Shown piece after piece: positions 5,509 through 7,523 of a DNA stretch of 7,523 bases. The notes under the pieces are model-generated. The model saw nothing but the letters and a program-made list of their open reading frames with translations, had not been told where the DNA came from and made no database searches. The stretch is from JBBQHM01 sp038323965 (GTDB taxonomy: Bacteria; Verrucomicrobiota; Verrucomicrobiia; Chthoniobacterales; UBA10450), in assembly GCA_038323965.1 (NCBI GenBank), contig JBBQHM010000111.1:1-7523 (forward strand). The letters run 5' to 3'. Position 1 is the first letter of the stretch, and every line of letters begins with the position of its first letter. The translations under genes and the position numbers were made by a program.

Positions 5509-7030
5509 ATTGAAACGCGGCCGCTGTTATCTTGTAGGCGCTGGTCCAGGAGATCTGGGACTCGTAACCTTGCGCGCGAAGGAGCTGGTGGGGCAGGCGG
5601 ATGTGATCATCTATGACGCGCTTTGTAATTCCGAAATTCTGGGCTGGGCGCGCGAAGATGTGGAAACGATTTTCGCAGGAAAGCGCGCCGGAGAGCACAC
5701 GCTTTCGCAAGATGAAATCAACACGCTTTTAGTCGAGAAGACGTGCGCGGGTAAACAAGTGGTGCGCCTAAAAGGTGGCGATCCTTTCGTCTTCGGTCGC
5801 GGCGCGGAAGAGGCCGAAATGCTGGCCGCGGCGGCTCTGGATTTTGAAGTCGTTCCGGGTATTTCGTCTGCCATTGCGGCGCCGGCCTACGCCGGGATTC
5901 CCGTGACTCATCGAGGAAACACTTCGCATCTCACCATCTTCACCGGACATGAGGATCCGGCGAAAAAGGAGACGGCAATTCATTACGATGCGCTCGCCAA
6001 ACTTGGCGGGACCCAGGTGATGTTGATGGGCGTCGAACGGATCGAGCAAATTGCGAACGAGATGTTAGCGCGGCAAGTGCGGCCCGATCTGCCTGTCGCG
6101 CTGGTGCAATGGGGCACGACGGGACGGCAGCGCACATTGATCGGGACGCTGGCGAATATCGCGCAACGCACGCGCGATGAGCACTTCGAAGCGCCGGCAG
6201 TTGCTGTTTTTGGTGACGTCGTTGCCCACCGGAAAAACTTAAATTGGTATGAGTCGAGATCTCTCGCCGGCAAACGGATTGTCGTGACCCGCACGCGCAA
6301 ACAAGCGGGGGTGCTGAGCGGCCAGTTGCGTGCCTTGGGGGCGGACGTTTTCGAATTACCGACAATTCGGATCGAACCGCCGACGGATTTACGCGGCTTC
6401 GCGGAGCTGGTGCAGGATGCGCATCAGTACGAGTGGATCATTTTCACGAGTCCCAACGGGGTGAATGCCTTTTTTGAGATTTTCTACAAGCTTTACGACG
6501 ATGCGCGGGAGATCGGACCGGCGAAAATAGCAGCGATCGGCCCCGGAACCGCGCAGCGTGTCCGCGACTTTCATCTTCACGTCGATTTGCAGCCGGAAGA
6601 ATTCGTCGCCGAGGGGGTGGTGCGCGAATTTCAAAAGGTGGGAAGCATTGAGAATGTGCGTGTTCTTATCGCCCGCGCGGAAAAGGCGCGGGACTTGCTA
6701 CCGAGGAGGCTCTCCGAACTGGGGGCAATTGTGGACGAGGGACTCGCTTATAAAACGGTAGCGGAAACACGCGACGCCACGGGTGCGCGCCGGCGTCTGG
6801 TCGAGGAGGGCGCGGATCTCATCACGTTCACCAGCTCATCCACCGTCGAAAATTTCATGGCCCTAAACCTCCCGTGGCCAAACGGAATGAAAGTGGCCAG
6901 CATCGGGCCGATCACCTCAAAGTCGGCGCGCGAACACGGCTTAAAGGTAGCAGTGGAAGCGAAGCGCCATGACATCGGCGGTCTGGTTGAGTCAATCCAG
7001 TATTTCTACGGCGGAAAACGCGGAGCCTGA
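5501..7030 (+). CDS. cobA-hemD: Fused uroporphyrinogen-III C-methyltransferase / uroporphyrinogen-III synthase
   Basis: This is a 509-residue cytoplasmic fusion. Residues about 7-245 form a SUMT (CobA) domain that methylates uroporphyrinogen III at C2 and C7 using SAM to give precorrin-2. Its motifs are VGAGPGDLGLVTLRA (12-26), RLKGGDPFVFGRGAEE (89-104), VVPGISSAIAAPAYAGIPVT (117-136) and VQWGTTGRQRT (202-212). Residues about 255-505 form a HemD domain that cyclises hydroxymethylbilane to uroporphyrinogen III. It shows GKRIVVTRTR (257-266), WIIFTSPNGVNAF (312-324), AYKTV (416-420) and LITFTSSSTVENF (440-452). The two domains catalyse consecutive steps. The ATG at 5501 overlaps hemC by 8 bp; the only GGAG is about 16 nt upstream, so initiation is probably coupled to hemC translation. 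A start further upstream would extend into hemC without family similarity. Confidence 0.95.
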   Translation: MSELKRGRCYLVGAGPGDLGLVTLRAKELVGQADVIIYDALCNSEILGWAREDVETIFAGKRAGEHTLSQDEINTLLVEKTCAGKQVVRLKGGDPFVFGRGAEEAEMLAAAALDFEVVPGISSAIAAPAYAGIPVTHRGNTSHLTIFTGHEDPAKKETAIHYDALAKLGGTQVMLMGVERIEQIANEMLARQVRPDLPVALVQWGTTGRQRTLIGTLANIAQRTRDEHFEAPAVAVFGDVVAHRKNLNWYESRSLAGKRIVVTRTRKQAGVLSGQLRALGADVFELPTIRIEPPTDLRGFAELVQDAHQYEWIIFTSPNGVNAFFEIFYKLYDDAREIGPAKIAAIGPGTAQRVRDFHLHVDLQPEEFVAEGVVREFQKVGSIENVRVLIARAEKARDLLPRRLSELGAIVDEGLAYKTVAETRDATGARRRLVEEGADLITFTSSSTVENFMALNLPWPNGMKVASIGPITSKSAREHGLKVAVEAKRHDIGGLVESIQYFYGGKRGA

Positions 7031-7031
7031 C

Positions 7032-7523
7032 ATGCCTGACGATTTCTCGGTGACGATGAAGGAATTGAGCGCAGCAGCTGAGCGGAAAGTCAACGGACAC
7101 GCGAACGGCCACGACACGCGCGACCACGAGAGTCTCGCGGCGATGATGCGTGAATTCCACGGTCTCAACGCCTCGGTTCAAAATCTGGAAACGACGCTTA
7201 CCCGCAGGCTGGAGCAGATCGAGCGCAGCATGAAGCCGGCGGATGAGAGTGCGCAATTCGCGAAAATTGAGGAACACCTTTCTGCCATCCGCAAAAGCGA
7301 GTCGGTCAATCAGCGCCTCTTCGATTCGTTACATGACGAATTGCTGACTTATCGGGATAACTTCCTCCACGAGTCCCTGCACAAGCCTTTCATCCGCGAC
7401 CTCATCGTTTTATTCGATGACCTCACGGCGTTATCCGACCAGATGGCCACGACGGACGGTTCCGAGCAAAAACGGAGCAGGATGACGCAGTGGCGCCAGA
7501 ATCTCGACAACGCGGTGCATGCA
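7032..7523 (+). CDS. GrpE-like nucleotide exchange factor (3' end outside window)
   Basis: The open frame runs 164 codons to the window end without a stop. GGAG (7022-7025), 6 nt before the ATG, is a good ribosome binding site, and the gene follows cobA-hemD by 1 nt. Residues 1-35 are polar and probably disordered, with a His/Asn/Gly-rich stretch (residues 21-32). Residues about 36-115 have heptad-like spacing and likely form a long helix or coiled coil. The segment YRDNFLHESLHKPFIRDLI (residues 107-125) followed by VLFDDLTALSDQM resembles the helix-to-core region of divergent GrpE proteins that exchange nucleotide on DnaK. The C-terminal beta domain of GrpE, which would confirm this, lies beyond 7523. 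An unrelated coiled-coil protein remains possible. Why it sits in a heme operon is not evident. Confidence 0.6.
   Translation, partial: MPDDFSVTMKELSAAAERKVNGHANGHDTRDHESLAAMMREFHGLNASVQNLETTLTRRLEQIERSMKPADESAQFAKIEEHLSAIRKSESVNQRLFDSLHDELLTYRDNFLHESLHKPFIRDLIVLFDDLTALSDQMATTDGSEQKRSRMTQWRQNLDNAVHA

Overview
The window carries nine protein-coding genes and very little non-coding DNA; the longest gap is 137 bp (677-813). No rRNA, tRNA, CRISPR array, transposase or phage gene was seen. Base composition is moderately GC-rich. The secreted protein has a Gram-negative style export signal. The gene content (HemX-HemA-HemC-CobA/HemD run, a glutamyl-tRNA reductase without most of its C-terminal domain, a divergent GrpE-like protein, a DUF6572 protein) suggests a Verrucomicrobiota-type bacterium, perhaps a soil Chthoniobacterales relative. 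That placement is from memory and is tentative.

Left part, minus strand (1-1677): a gene for a secreted protein of unknown function (814-1677) is followed downstream by queF (260-676) and queC (1-263, running off the window). QueC makes preQ0 (7-cyano-7-deazaguanine) and QueF reduces it to preQ1, so these are successive steps of queuosine tRNA modification. They are joined by an ATGA stop/start overlap. Between the secreted-protein gene and queF lies a long imperfect inverted repeat (691-785), the only conspicuous non-coding structure.

Middle (1719-2626): a small DUF6572 gene (+) is divergent from the secreted-protein gene across only 41 bp and runs tail-to-tail into apt (-), with a 4-bp overlap at the stop codons. 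Apt salvages adenine. Both genes have promoter-like sequences so close to the start codon that their mRNAs may be almost leaderless.

Right part, plus strand (2711-7523): a tightly packed tetrapyrrole operon, hemX-like membrane protein, hemA, hemC, cobA-hemD fusion, then a GrpE-like gene cut by the window end. Junctions are a 4-bp overlap, a 3-nt gap, an 8-bp overlap and a 1-nt gap. HemA makes glutamate-1-semialdehyde from glutamyl-tRNA, HemC makes hydroxymethylbilane, and the HemD domain closes it to uroporphyrinogen III. The CobA domain methylates that product to precorrin-2 for siroheme or cobalamin-type products. HemX-like proteins are associated with heme delivery or HemA stability. HemL and HemB are not in the window.

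This is mostly a core-metabolism region and I see no clear new defence or mobile system. The points most worth checking are the shortened HemA, a Gln at a normally invariant Arg of HemC, an Asn at the usual His of the QueF active site, the GrpE-like gene at the end of a heme operon, and the inverted repeat.
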